Assembly (NCBI RefSeq): GCF_001613305.1
Contig: NZ_BDCC01000033.1
Coordinates: forward strand, 186,001-250,000
DNA length: 64,000 nucleotides
Origin: Nocardia vaccinii NBRC 15922
Lineage (GTDB): Bacteria; Actinomycetota; Actinomycetes; Mycobacteriales; Mycobacteriaceae
Direction: 5' to 3'
Shown piece by piece: positions 8,009 through 15,780 of the stretch. The position numbers were made by a program, and so were the translations under genes. The notes under the pieces are model-generated. The model made no database searches. It worked only from the letters and a program-made list of their open reading frames with translations, and was not told the DNA's origin. Position 1 is the first letter of the stretch; every line of letters starts with the position of its first letter.

Positions 8009-8341
8009 TCAGGACTGGTCGAACCCGCCGCCCTGGATGCTTGTGGTGAAGGAGTCCCACTCGCTCGGGGTGAAGACCAGTGCGGGGCCTGTCGGGTTCT
8101 TGGAGTCGCGTACGCCGACAAGACCGCCGTTCAAGAAGGCTGCCTCCACGCAGTCTTTGCCTCCGCCACTTCGGCTGGACTTGAACCACTCGGCGTCGAT
8201 GAAAGCGATCTCGACGCAGTCTTTTCCAGCGCTGCTGTAAGTGCTCTTGAACCAGTTGGCATTCAGGAATGCAACCTCGACACAGTCCTTGCCGCCTCCG
8301 CTGTAGCTACTCTTGAACCATGGTGCTTCGCTGAGGTTCAT
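8009..8341 (-). CDS. DUF397 protein with triplicated N-terminal motif
   Basis: 110 residues from ATG 8341 with AAGGGGG site. DUF397 proteins are normally about 60-70 residues: one W-F-K-S-x-x-S-x-x-G-x-x-C-V-E block and one VRDSKNPTGPALVFTPSEW block. Here the first block occurs three times with Trp at residues 8, 30 and 52 (exact 22-residue period), followed by one normal C-terminal block (79-110). DUF397 proteins are small partners of XRE/DUF5753 regulators in actinobacteria and act with them in a toxin-antitoxin-like or developmental switch. The matching XRE gene lies 320 bases upstream. Copy-specific changes suggest the repeats are under selection, not just recent slippage. Confidence 0.85.
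   Translation of the reverse strand: MNLSEAPWFKSSYSGGGKDCVEVAFLNANWFKSTYSSAGKDCVEIAFIDAEWFKSSRSGGGKDCVEAAFLNGGLVGVRDSKNPTGPALVFTPSEWDSFTTSIQGGGFDQS
8123..8320 (-). repeat. three in-frame 66-bp tandem repeats
   Basis: Three consecutive 66-bp units encode residues 8-29, 30-51 and 52-73 of the DUF397 protein. Each begins with WFKS and contains GKDCVE. The units differ at several codons, so the expansion is not brand new. Confidence 0.85.
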
Positions 8342-8402
8342 CGTGCCCCCCTTGCTGGAACCTGTTGGTGTACTTGAAGATACGACCCTGGTGTAGATAT
8401 GG

Positions 8403-8440
8403 CAACGGCCCGGTTCGGAGACCTCCGAACCGGGCCGTTG
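8403..8440 (-). terminator. strong hairpin between the two DUF397 genes
   Basis: A perfect 16-bp stem, CAACGGCCCGGTTCGG (8403-8418) with its complement at 8425-8440, and a six-base loop AGACCT. It begins 16 bases downstream of the 68-aa DUF397 stop. Probably an intrinsic terminator or mRNA 3'-end stabiliser. No T-run. Confidence 0.7.
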
Positions 8441-8455
8441 CGGTCTATTCGCTGC

Positions 8456-8662
8456 TCAAGACTGGTCGAACTCGCCGCCCTGGATGCCTGCGGTGAAGGC
8501 GTCCCACTCGCTGGGGGTGAAGATCAGGGCTGGGCCGGTCGGGTTCTTGGAGTCGCGCATACCAACCAGGCCGCTGTCGAGGAAGGCAGCCTCGACGCAG
8601 TCCTGACCGCCACCACTGCGGGTGGACTTGAACCAATGGGCCCCCGACAGATCGACGTTCAC
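8456..8662 (-). CDS. DUF397 protein, 68 aa, coupled to the XRE regulator
   Basis: Standard-length DUF397: one HWFKSTRSGGGQDCVEAAFL block and one VGMRDSKNPTGPALIFTPSE block. The GTG start overlaps the stop of the XRE gene (GTGA at 8659-8662), so the pair is translationally coupled, as in known XRE/DUF397 modules of Streptomyces and relatives. The C-terminal half is nearly the same as in the 110-aa neighbour, showing that one arose from the other by tandem duplication. Confidence 0.9.
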   Translation of the reverse strand: MNVDLSGAHWFKSTRSGGGQDCVEAAFLDSGLVGMRDSKNPTGPALIFTPSEWDAFTAGIQGGEFDQS

Positions 8663-9555
8663 GTTCGAAACTCCTTCGCCACCTGCCTCAACAGGCGTTT
8701 GCTGGATGCAACGTCAAATGATGCTTGCTGTATGACGTTGTAGGCCTGACTATACCGTGTGACGTCCTTGGCGCGCTCGAGGTAAATAGCGCCCGCGTAC
8801 GACTCGATGTAGATCACCGTCGGAGACACCTCACGCCCTTTGGAGTCCTGGCCGAAGTCCAGAATCGTAAATGGCCCTGTTGAGAGGCCTACGGGGAACC
8901 CGGCATTGAACGGCAAGACTCGTACGGTCACATTCATCGGCATATTCGCGAGATGAAGAAGCTCTTCGCACATGACATCCGGCCCACCGACGGCAGTGCG
9001 CAAGGCACCCTCCTGGATGATCAGCTCGACCGTTGCCGGGATTGTCTTTCGAGTGATGAGCGCTTGCCGTTTGATCTTGAGTTCGATACGGCGTTCCAGT
9101 TCCTCATCTGTTATAGATGGGAAGTAGACTCGATCGACGCCGCGCGCGTAGGCAGGAGTTTGGAACAGTCCACTCGGCATGTCAGGCCGAAATACCCTGA
9201 GCCGTTTCGCGCTCGATTCCATTCCTACGTAAAGATCGAAGTTACCGCTCATGATGTCGTCGTATACCTGCCACCAACTTTTTCCTGCGCCCTCCTTCGC
9301 GAGGCCGATGAGTCCGGCTACCACCTCCTCGTCCTCGATGTCATAGATCCTGCACAGCGCTTCGACATCGATAACTCGCACGTTGGGGGACTTGCCCGCT
9401 TCGATACGTGACAGTTTGGACGCGGACCATTGCATCAGTGGTGCAACCTCTTCGAGTTTCAGTCCGGCTCCCAACCGGTTCTCTTTGAGGTATTGGCCCA
9501 GTTGCCGTCTCGGCAATGTGGTCGAGTTGTCGTCGCTGCTGTCGTTCGTCGTCAC
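8659..9555 (-). CDS. XRE-family regulator with DUF5753 domain (Scr1/WhiJ type)
   Basis: Start GTG 9555 gives a 298-residue protein beginning VTTNDSSDDN; an earlier in-frame ATG at 9741 adds 62 residues that do not look like the family. The helix-turn-helix is at about residues 17-70 (LGQYLKENRLGAGLKLEEVA, SASKLSRIEAG). The DUF5753 domain follows, with GLFQTPAYARGV and RQALITR typical of it. These regulators work with small DUF397 proteins, here encoded immediately downstream with a four-base overlap. Likely autoregulated. The upstream region is shared with three mini-genes on the plus strand. Confidence 0.92.
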   Translation of the reverse strand: MTTNDSSDDNSTTLPRRQLGQYLKENRLGAGLKLEEVAPLMQWSASKLSRIEAGKSPNVRVIDVEALCRIYDIEDEEVVAGLIGLAKEGAGKSWWQVYDDIMSGNFDLYVGMESSAKRLRVFRPDMPSGLFQTPAYARGVDRVYFPSITDEELERRIELKIKRQALITRKTIPATVELIIQEGALRTAVGGPDVMCEELLHLANMPMNVTVRVLPFNAGFPVGLSTGPFTILDFGQDSKGREVSPTVIYIESYAGAIYLERAKDVTRYSQAYNVIQQASFDVASSKRLLRQVAKEFRT

Positions 9556-9880
9556 GGTCCCTCCGTTTGCATGGTGAGCGATGGCGGTTTGCATGATGCG
9601 AATGATCGGATGGAACGCTGCGAACCGCTCTGGGGTTTCGGAAAACCTGCGATGCATTTGCATGGTGCGCTTGAGATCTCGGTTTGTCCAATGGTCTCCT
9701 GGAGACACCCCGGCGACAGGGAAATTGGATCGGGAAGCCACTCAACCGAATTGGCCCTCGGGTGCGGCTCGGTCCACAGCGTACCCGAGTATGCGACGTC
9801 TGGTTCACAGGTTGGTGAGCGAAGTGTTTCGTCGTCGTGGGAAACCGAATTGACATCATGAAATGTGAAGGGGCGGAGCC
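9556..9880. other. divergent intergenic region between XRE regulator and mini-genes
   Basis: No gene is supported on either strand. A short inverted repeat GTCTCC-T-GGAGAC lies at 9694-9706 and could be an operator for the XRE protein. An A/G-rich GAAGGGGCGG site lies just before the first mini-gene. Confidence 0.4.
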
Positions 9881-10063
9881 ATGTCGAAATCGCGGCCGGA
9901 CCGTGCATTGCCTCGGCGATCACCCGGTGCCCACCGGGCATTGCCGGTGAACTGTTCGAATGCGCGTGTTCTGATGGAGGTGGACGAGCCGACGCCGGAT
10001 CTGATCTGTCGCGTCCGGGATGCGTTGTGCGCGTGGGCATCCACCGAGACGGCGGCGGGGTGA
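9881..10063 (+). CDS. mini-gene, 60 aa, unknown
   Basis: ATG 9881 is preceded by AAGGGGCGG at good spacing. The first half is basic (SKSRPDRALPRRSPGAHRAL), the second acidic and amphipathic (MEVDEPTPDLICRVRDALCA). No family recognised. The next mini-gene starts six bases after its stop, which supports a three-gene operon. Its position divergent from an XRE/DUF397 module suggests it belongs to that accessory unit. Confidence 0.55.
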   Translation: MSKSRPDRALPRRSPGAHRALPVNCSNARVLMEVDEPTPDLICRVRDALCAWASTETAAG

Positions 10064-10069
10064 TGGGGC

Positions 10070-10258
10070 GTGGCCGAGATGCTTCCGCCGACGGATCATG
10101 CGCCGCTGGCGGTGATGTCGACCGAGCTCGCGCATTGGATCATGCAGTGGCACATCGATTGTCCGGTGACCGTCTGTGCGGTCAAGCGGCAGGCGAAGGC
10201 GCGGCTCGTGCAGGCTCAGCGGCTCGTGCCCGCGGATCAACCGCACTTCGGCATATGA
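10070..10258 (+). CDS. mini-gene, 62 aa, unknown
   Basis: GTG 10070 (or ATG 10079). The sequence contains a helix STELAHWIMQWHIDCPVTVC followed by a basic region AVKRQAKARLVQAQRLVP. I do not recognise it. It has no membrane segment. It lies between two other mini-genes in the same direction with six and 25 bases of spacing. Confidence 0.55.
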   Translation: MAEMLPPTDHAPLAVMSTELAHWIMQWHIDCPVTVCAVKRQAKARLVQAQRLVPADQPHFGI

Positions 10259-10283
10259 AGGCGGGGAAGGCGGGGGCGGCTCG

Positions 10284-10442
10284 ATGAGCTGTGTGGACGA
10301 TCTGTGGTGCGACTGGTGTGGGCGGTCCAACCGGGTGATCTACCGGTACGACGATCGCGTGTTCTGCAGCTTCGTTTGTGTCCGGCGATATCAGGCGTCG
10401 GGCGAACGCCCCTCGATCGAACGGTCCTCGGGCGAACGCTGA
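10284..10442 (+). CDS. mini-gene, 52 aa, putative zinc-ribbon protein
   Basis: ATG 10284. Cysteines are arranged CDWCGRSN and, after 14 residues, FCSFVC: two CxxC/CxxxC knuckles that could bind one zinc ion. The C-terminal tail is made of short repeats (SGERPSIERSSGER), and the same GGCGAACG unit recurs twice more in the 3' flank to about 10480, so the end of the gene has grown or shrunk by repeat slippage. Function unknown. Confidence 0.55.
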   Translation: MSCVDDLWCDWCGRSNRVIYRYDDRVFCSFVCVRRYQASGERPSIERSSGER

Positions 10443-10505
10443 TCCGGCGAACGTAATGCGGTGAAAGGTGATTCGGCGAACGGCTACTCGGGACGAGCAT
10501 GCGAC

Positions 10506-10531
10506 GGGAGGGCCGGTGATCCGGCCCTCCC
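10506..10531. terminator. bidirectional hairpin between convergent units
   Basis: GGGAGGGCCGG-TGAT-CCGGCCCTCCC is a perfect 11-bp stem with a four-base loop. It lies between the last mini-gene (plus) and the hydrolase (minus), which converge here. Confidence 0.75.
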
Positions 10532-10551
10532 ACGTGAATCGGCCGATCGAT

Positions 10552-11412
10552 TCACTCGCCGTCGGGACGCGTGAGGAATGCGAGAACGGCGCTCTCCCAC
10601 GCCGCTTTCTGCTCGATCATCACCCAGTGCCCGCAGTTCGGGACGATGTGGATTTCGCCGCGGGGGAGGGTGCGCAGGGGGAGTAGGGCCATGTCGACGG
10701 GGCTCACTCGGTCGTCTCGGCCCCACGTGATGAGGGTGGGGGCGGTGATCTTGTGCAGCATGGCCCAGTACGGCGGCTGGTCGGAGGCGGCGGCTGCGGC
10801 GGCGGTCATCGCCTTGCGGCTGTACATGCGTCGCGCGGACTCGAGGGTTTTCGGCTCGGTGGCCAGGGCCCAGCGTTCCTCGATCATCTCCTCGGTGACG
10901 ATGCTGCGGTCGTAGACCATCGAGTGCAGCCAGCTGATCAGGGATTCGCGGGTGGGGTTGTCGGTGAAGTCCATCAGCAGGTTGATGCCCTCACCGGGGC
11001 CGGGGCTCAGGATGTTGCGGCCGATGCCGCCGATGGTGACGATGCGGCGGAACAGATTCGGTTGTGCGATAGCGAGATTGGCGGCCACGATGCCGCCCAT
11101 CGAGTTGCCGATCACGTCAACCTGTTCCAGGCCCAGCCCGGCCAGGAAGCGCACCACCGATGCGGGAGCGGCCATCATCGGGTGCTGATCGGTCGGATCG
11201 CTCACCCCGAATCCGGGGAATTCCAGTACCAGACAACGGAAATGCTCGGCGAAGACCGCGAGATTGCCTCGGTAGTTGCGCCATCCGGTGACGCCGGGCC
11301 CGGAACCGTGCAGCATCAGCAGCGGCGGGCCGTCACCGGCCTCGTGATACCGCAGAACTCCTGCGTCGGTGTGCAACTCCCGCAACGTGTTCTCGTATGT
11401 CAAGTCGGCCAT
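10552..11412 (-). CDS. alpha/beta hydrolase of the meta-cleavage-product hydrolase type
   Basis: About 286 residues from ATG 11412. The fold is MhpC/HsaD-like: HGSGPGVTGW (oxyanion region), nucleophile elbow GNSMGG (Ser about 104), catalytic Asp in WGRDDRVSP and His in NCGHW. Enzymes of this type cleave C-C bonds in 2-hydroxy-6-oxo-dienoates from aromatic or steroid ring degradation. No extradiol dioxygenase is nearby, so the substrate is uncertain. The MFS transporter gene upstream on the same strand ends 98 bases before this start, so an import-and-cleave operon is plausible. Confidence 0.82.
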   Translation of the reverse strand: MADLTYENTLRELHTDAGVLRYHEAGDGPPLLMLHGSGPGVTGWRNYRGNLAVFAEHFRCLVLEFPGFGVSDPTDQHPMMAAPASVVRFLAGLGLEQVDVIGNSMGGIVAANLAIAQPNLFRRIVTIGGIGRNILSPGPGEGINLLMDFTDNPTRESLISWLHSMVYDRSIVTEEMIEERWALATEPKTLESARRMYSRKAMTAAAAAASDQPPYWAMLHKITAPTLITWGRDDRVSPVDMALLPLRTLPRGEIHIVPNCGHWVMIEQKAAWESAVLAFLTRPDGE

Positions 11413-11510
11413 CGCGGAGGGTCCGCCCTTTCTCACCGGTCGAGTGCGATCTCTGCGGACGTTAGGGCATGGACGAGGTGCGGGGTAGTCGCGGTACCGC
11501 TTACCGAGAC

Positions 11511-12869
11511 TCATCCGACCGCGATATTTCCATCGATCCGCGCGGAGTCGTCCGACAGATCTGCATGGCGTGTCTCGGGACCGAGCAGCGCGCCGCCGGT
11601 GATCAGCGCGCCGCCGAGCACCAGCAGCACGGCCGGGGTGAAATCACGAGGCATCAAGTGCCCCAACCAGTTCTGGTAATAGGCGTAGAACGAGGTGACC
11701 AAAAGCGGTGTGCTGTAACCGAGTCCGAAACCGGTGCCGCGGGCCGCGACCGGGAAACGCTCACACAGGTAGGACGGCGTTACCGCGAAGACACTTCCAC
11801 CGGTCATCCGGATCACCAACGCGATCAGCACGAGTGCGAAGAATCCGCTCGACCGGCCCAGTGCCAGAAGCGCGAAGCTACCCGCACAGATCACACCGAC
11901 AGCCACCCCGTTCCAGGCGATGAAACGGCGCCTGCCGATACGCTCGCTGAGCTGTCCCAGAAACGGGAAGAACAGCGCGTGGATCCCCTGCGCGATCACC
12001 AGCACGCCGGTGACCTGCGTCGCGGTGAGGTGACTGTCCTCGTGCAGCGCGGTGGGCAGAATTCCGGAGGCCATACTCGATGCGAACCACACCCCGGTCA
12101 TCAGCACGAATATCTGCACGAAGTCGCGACGCTGCGATCCCAACACGATTTCACGAATCGGATTCTTCGTTTTCCGGGTCGACTTCCAGGCCGCCGACTC
12201 GTCCACGGACCGCGCGTAGTAGACGAGAAAGACGATCGACAGCACCGCCCCGAACGCGAACGGAATCCGCCAGCCCCACACCGTGTATGCCGCATGCGGA
12301 CCACCCTCGTGGGCGAATTGCAGTACCACCAGGGTGGCCACCGCGATGACGCAGTTGGCGAGGGCGGAGCCGCCGCCGATGAAGCCGCCGTACCAACCGC
12401 GCCGCCCGTTCGGCGATGCCTCCATCGCCAACGGCGTCGATCCGGTGTACCCACCACCCATGAACACCCCGTCCACGAATCGCAGCGCGATCAGCAGTGC
12501 CGTACTGGCGATGCCGACATCGGCGTAGCCAGGCAGGACGGCGATGAGAGCGGTCGAGACCGTGCATCCGGCAACCGCCCAGAGTGTCACCCGGCGTCGC
12601 CCGACCGTATCGGCGAAGTAGCCGAAGATCATCGAGCCCACCGGCCGGCCGATCAGGGTCGCGACGAAAACCAGCGCCGAGGTGACCGCCTTGGTATTCG
12701 GCGGCATATCGGCCGGAATGAAGTAGATCATCGCCGGTACGAGCGTCACCGTCGGTAGGTACACGTCGTACATATCGACGAAGAACCCGAACGCCGCGCC
12801 GAATACCGCGTTGCGCGTTCGCCGGGAGTCGAGCGCGTCGGGCCTCGGATCGCGCTGGATAGTCGACAT
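11511..12869 (-). CDS. MFS transporter of the metabolite:H+ symporter type
   Basis: 452 residues from ATG 12869 with GAGGAGA site. Twelve hydrophobic segments are visible. The MFS loop signature after helix 2 reads GYFADTVGRRRV, and the matching site in the second half reads GQLSERIGRRRF. DMYDVYLP in helix 1 is typical of the sugar/aromatic-acid proton symporter branch. It probably imports an organic acid for the hydrolase downstream. A GntR-type operator lies about 120 bases upstream. Confidence 0.87.
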   Translation of the reverse strand: MSTIQRDPRPDALDSRRTRNAVFGAAFGFFVDMYDVYLPTVTLVPAMIYFIPADMPPNTKAVTSALVFVATLIGRPVGSMIFGYFADTVGRRRVTLWAVAGCTVSTALIAVLPGYADVGIASTALLIALRFVDGVFMGGGYTGSTPLAMEASPNGRRGWYGGFIGGGSALANCVIAVATLVVLQFAHEGGPHAAYTVWGWRIPFAFGAVLSIVFLVYYARSVDESAAWKSTRKTKNPIREIVLGSQRRDFVQIFVLMTGVWFASSMASGILPTALHEDSHLTATQVTGVLVIAQGIHALFFPFLGQLSERIGRRRFIAWNGVAVGVICAGSFALLALGRSSGFFALVLIALVIRMTGGSVFAVTPSYLCERFPVAARGTGFGLGYSTPLLVTSFYAYYQNWLGHLMPRDFTPAVLLVLGGALITGGALLGPETRHADLSDDSARIDGNIAVG

Positions 12870-13247
12870 CTTCGTCTCCTCGACCTACCTACGGGCACAA
12901 CGGATCCCGCAGCCACCTGTCCGGCGTTCGCGTACGTCGCGGTGCGACGGCCCGCGCTGTCCGGGCTCGGCGATCACACCCTGCACTCGTAGATTGTCTA
13001 ACAATCTGCTTGTCGAAGCTAACACTCCGGAGTTGGCATCGCAAGACTTGTGCGTCGGATCTGTATGTGCCTCGAGCGGGAAGCGTGAAGCCGATCAAAG
13101 CTCTTGCGTCTTGTAAAACAATTACTCCTACGAAGGTGTCCTTCATCTTGGTGTGGTGTCGGGCGAGTCCACCGCTTCCGCGGCCCCCGCGGAACACACC
13201 GCCCGTTGCGCGACCCCGACACCGTGACCGAGCCTGCGGTGTCGTGA
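12870..13247. other. intergenic region
   Basis: 378 bases with no supportable gene; the open stretches on either strand lack ribosome binding sites and protein-like composition. It holds the operator at 12991-13007. The interval is also downstream of the nuclease-like gene, where an immunity gene would be expected and is not seen. Confidence 0.5.
12991..13007. promoter_or_regulatory. GntR/FadR-type operator upstream of the MFS gene
   Basis: AGATTGT-CTA-ACAATCT is a perfect 7-3-7 inverted repeat. Its core TTGTCTAACAA fits the TNGTNNNACNA consensus of FadR-subfamily GntR regulators. It lies 121 bases from the MFS start. No GntR gene is in the window. Confidence 0.6.
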
Positions 13248-14906
13248 TCAGGACTCGTCGATGACTTCGATGCGGTGGTCGTGGACGATGTGTCCGTTCT
13301 CGTCTTCGATACGGATGGCTTCGATCCTGGATTTGACGGCGGGGTCTACGCCATTCATGAAGTGCTCCTTCAGTTCTGGCGGTTTGCCGTCGACCCAGTA
13401 CTCGCGGTTCATGTAGGAGATGGCGAGTTGCTTGCGGCCTTGTGCTTCGAGTTCTTTCGCGGATGATCGTTGGGTGTCAGGTTCGTGGGTCTTGACCTCG
13501 TGCCACACCCGGCCTTCATCGGTGACGATGTCGACCTCGCTGGCCATCCTGGCGCCGGTGGGTGTGGTGACATCGACGAGCGGGCCGAGATCCTCGATGT
13601 TGTCGAGTCTTTCGGCCATGCGGATCTCACCGTCGTATCCGCGGATGTTGGCCTCGGGGCCCTGCAGGTCTGCGGTTTCGACGGCGCGAGAATCCAAAGC
13701 CTCCGAAAGCCTCGTCACCGCCGAGCGTTGCGTTCGCAGGCCGGCTACCCAACGGTCGGCACCCTTGTTCATGAGCTCGGGTGAACGTTCCAGCAGCGTG
13801 GAAAGGCGCTGCTGCGCACTGTCCACGTCGTCATGCATCCGGTGGAGTCGATCACCCAGCGTTGCTTGCTCGTTGTGATGGATCTGTGCGAGGCGGTCGA
13901 CGAGTTCGATGTCGCTGCGCTGGCCGGCGGTGCGAATCTTCTCGAACCACTGGTTGGTGTTGTTCGCTGCGACGCTGTCGATCATCCGCTGCGCCTTCGC
14001 CGTTTGGGTGAACGCTTCGGTCTCCCTCTGGGCGAGTCTGTCGGCAATGTGAGGGGGGAACCCGTCCCGTGTGAATCCGGCGCGTCGCTCGAGCAGTGTC
14101 TCGCGGTAGGTATTGGTCATCGGTGGCTGCCGATACTGGTGGTAGCGGTCGTACAGCAGACTCCTGGCATCGGCGATCGCGCGCTCGTCAGCGCCGCTGT
14201 TCTCGATCCGGGCCAAGGCTTGCTTCAACCCTTTGGGCAGCTGTTCGGCCCGCTCGCCCCGAGTAGCCAGGCGTTCGAGCATGTCATCGACATGCTGCGG
14301 TCCGGCCCCTCGTGGCGAGGCGCCGACCTCGCGTAACACCTGGGGGAGCTCGATCTTGTCCGCCCATTCGGTGGTACGAGCTGCCGCGTCACGACGGACC
14401 AGGTATCGAGCCCGCTCTCCGTGCAGATATTCATCCACCTGGCTGCGGGCCGCGGCGTCGGCTGCGTCCGCGGTCTCGCCGCGTTCGCGAAGCTCATGGG
14501 ATTTGTTGTTGAGGAATTCCTGCCGCAGGGTGCGCTCCCGCTCTCGGAGCTGTTCCTGGTATCTGTCCAGCACCGCCCGTTCGGTACGTGCGGTTGTGTC
14601 GGTATCCGCACCGGCGGCGCGGATACGGGTCAGCAGGCCGTCCATGCCTTCTGGAAGGTCGTCACGATCACCACCGCCGTGACTGCCGTGCACCGGCCGA
14701 TCCACCTCACGCCCATGGCCTTCGACCAGCAGGCGGCCCTGCTCCTCAGCACCGCCGATTGCTCCGCGTGCCGCACGGACCTCATCGGCCATGTCGCCCA
14801 ACGTGTCGTGCAGGTGTGGACCGGTCCGGCGGCTGAGCAGTTCGACCATGTCGTCCGCCATCCGCTGTAACTGTTGTAGTAGCTCCTCCCCGGGCACACC
14901 CGTCAT
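13248..14906 (-). CDS. coiled-coil protein with C-terminal PD-(D/E)XK nuclease-like domain (toxin-like)
   Basis: 552 residues from ATG 14906. Residues 1-400 are almost all charged helix with many Arg/Glu/Gln, suited to long coiled coils. The last 130 residues change character: YDGEIRMAERL, then EVDIVTDEGRVWHEVKTHE, which matches the E-...-D-(x)n-ExK active-site layout of the PD-(D/E)XK nuclease fold. A long helical body with a C-terminal nuclease is the architecture of polymorphic toxins in actinobacteria, but no trafficking domain is visible at the N-terminus and no immunity gene follows. The start is uncertain: an open stretch of 17 codons precedes ATG 14906. Nuclease activity is inferred from motif only. 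Confidence 0.6.
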   Translation of the reverse strand: MTGVPGEELLQQLQRMADDMVELLSRRTGPHLHDTLGDMADEVRAARGAIGGAEEQGRLLVEGHGREVDRPVHGSHGGGDRDDLPEGMDGLLTRIRAAGADTDTTARTERAVLDRYQEQLRERERTLRQEFLNNKSHELRERGETADAADAAARSQVDEYLHGERARYLVRRDAAARTTEWADKIELPQVLREVGASPRGAGPQHVDDMLERLATRGERAEQLPKGLKQALARIENSGADERAIADARSLLYDRYHQYRQPPMTNTYRETLLERRAGFTRDGFPPHIADRLAQRETEAFTQTAKAQRMIDSVAANNTNQWFEKIRTAGQRSDIELVDRLAQIHHNEQATLGDRLHRMHDDVDSAQQRLSTLLERSPELMNKGADRWVAGLRTQRSAVTRLSEALDSRAVETADLQGPEANIRGYDGEIRMAERLDNIEDLGPLVDVTTPTGARMASEVDIVTDEGRVWHEVKTHEPDTQRSSAKELEAQGRKQLAISYMNREYWVDGKPPELKEHFMNGVDPAVKSRIEAIRIEDENGHIVHDHRIEVIDES

Positions 14907-15363
14907 CGCCGGCCGCCGCCGTGCACGTAGGACCTTCGCGTGGATCTCATCTGCCGATCACCGGCCTGCTCGCCGACGAGCGGCGGGGTGGCTGTCGGCC
15001 TGATATCGCAGTAGCCCGGCGTCGGAGACTCGCGCGGATTCGGCGAGGCTGCGCACCGAGGTATGACAGCTTCACCGGATTCACGTCCGGTGCGCATCCA
15101 CGGCAACAACCGCGCCGTGCCGGTCTGCCACGCGATGGCCTCACGCGCCCGCCGTTGCGGGTTACCACCGCACATCGGTTCGCCGTATCGAGAGCGGGCA
15201 CATCCAGCATCGGCACCTCCTCGGCGCGCGGAGGATTCGTAGGACATGTGCCACAGCAGCCGTTCCCGCAGCGGCGCATCGACCGACCTCCCACCGCTAC
15301 CGCAGATAGTTTCCGAAGTCGCCCCGGCTCGAACGGCACATCGCGGCAGGACGACTCCGACAC

Positions 15364-15394
15364 TGCCGCATATAGTAAGCGACCATATGCGGCA
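15364..15394. repeat. perfect inverted repeat with 10-bp arms
   Basis: TGCCGCATAT (15364-15373) and ATATGCGGCA (15385-15394) are exact complements separated by 11 bases. The arms are too A/T-rich in the middle for a strong terminator; arm centres are about two helical turns apart, which suits a dimeric DNA-binding protein. No gene starts close by. Confidence 0.6.
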
Positions 15395-15732
15395 AACGCT
15401 GCGCGCCGGATTTCTCGAGGATGGTTCTTGACTCCCGGCCCGCGACCGAACTTCACCTACCGGCACAGCCCGTCCGTGGCTCCGCCCAGTGCGGCCCCGC
15501 AGTCCGGGCTGCCTTCGTCCCGTGGCGCCGGTGTTCGCGACTTCCAAGTGAACCAGCTTGTGCCCCAGAAGGTTTCGACAACACTGAACCATCGCCTGTC
15601 GAGTCGGCGCACGTCAGGCGGCTGGTCGTCGATGGGGGCAGCGGGTGCCGCACACCGCTGATTCCGTTCGGGCTCGCATCAGTGCGCCGAGATCCCTCGA
15701 AAGGGTGAGTTCCGCCGAGGCTGCCGCACCTG

Positions 15733-15749
15733 TTCAATCAGTGATTGAA
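15733..15749. promoter_or_regulatory. palindromic operator upstream of tetR/OYE/SDR operon
   Basis: TTCAATCA-G-TGATTGAA is a perfect 8-1-8 palindrome, 31 bases upstream of the TetR start. Typical size and position for a TetR autoregulatory site. Confidence 0.7.
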
Positions 15750-15780
15750 TCATCGTTTGAAATATGTTTGACTCGGTGGC

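Larger units (their letters stand above)
14907..15780. other. 874-bp region without a convincing gene
   Basis: Open stretches exist in several frames on both strands but all are Arg/Pro/Cys-rich, overlap each other and lack clear starts. The region may hold decayed remains of the upstream part of the nuclease-like gene. It contains an inverted repeat (15364-15394) and the TetR operator (15733-15749). Confidence 0.5.

Noticed and set aside
10395..10490. Short GGCGAACG repeats as a possible CRISPR or origin array
   Set aside because: Units are only eight bases, irregularly spaced and partly coding; simple slippage repeat.
14903..15592. Minus-strand open frame of 229 codons upstream of the nuclease-like gene
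   Set aside because: Low-quality composition, overlaps other open frames, no ribosome binding site and no recognisable domain.
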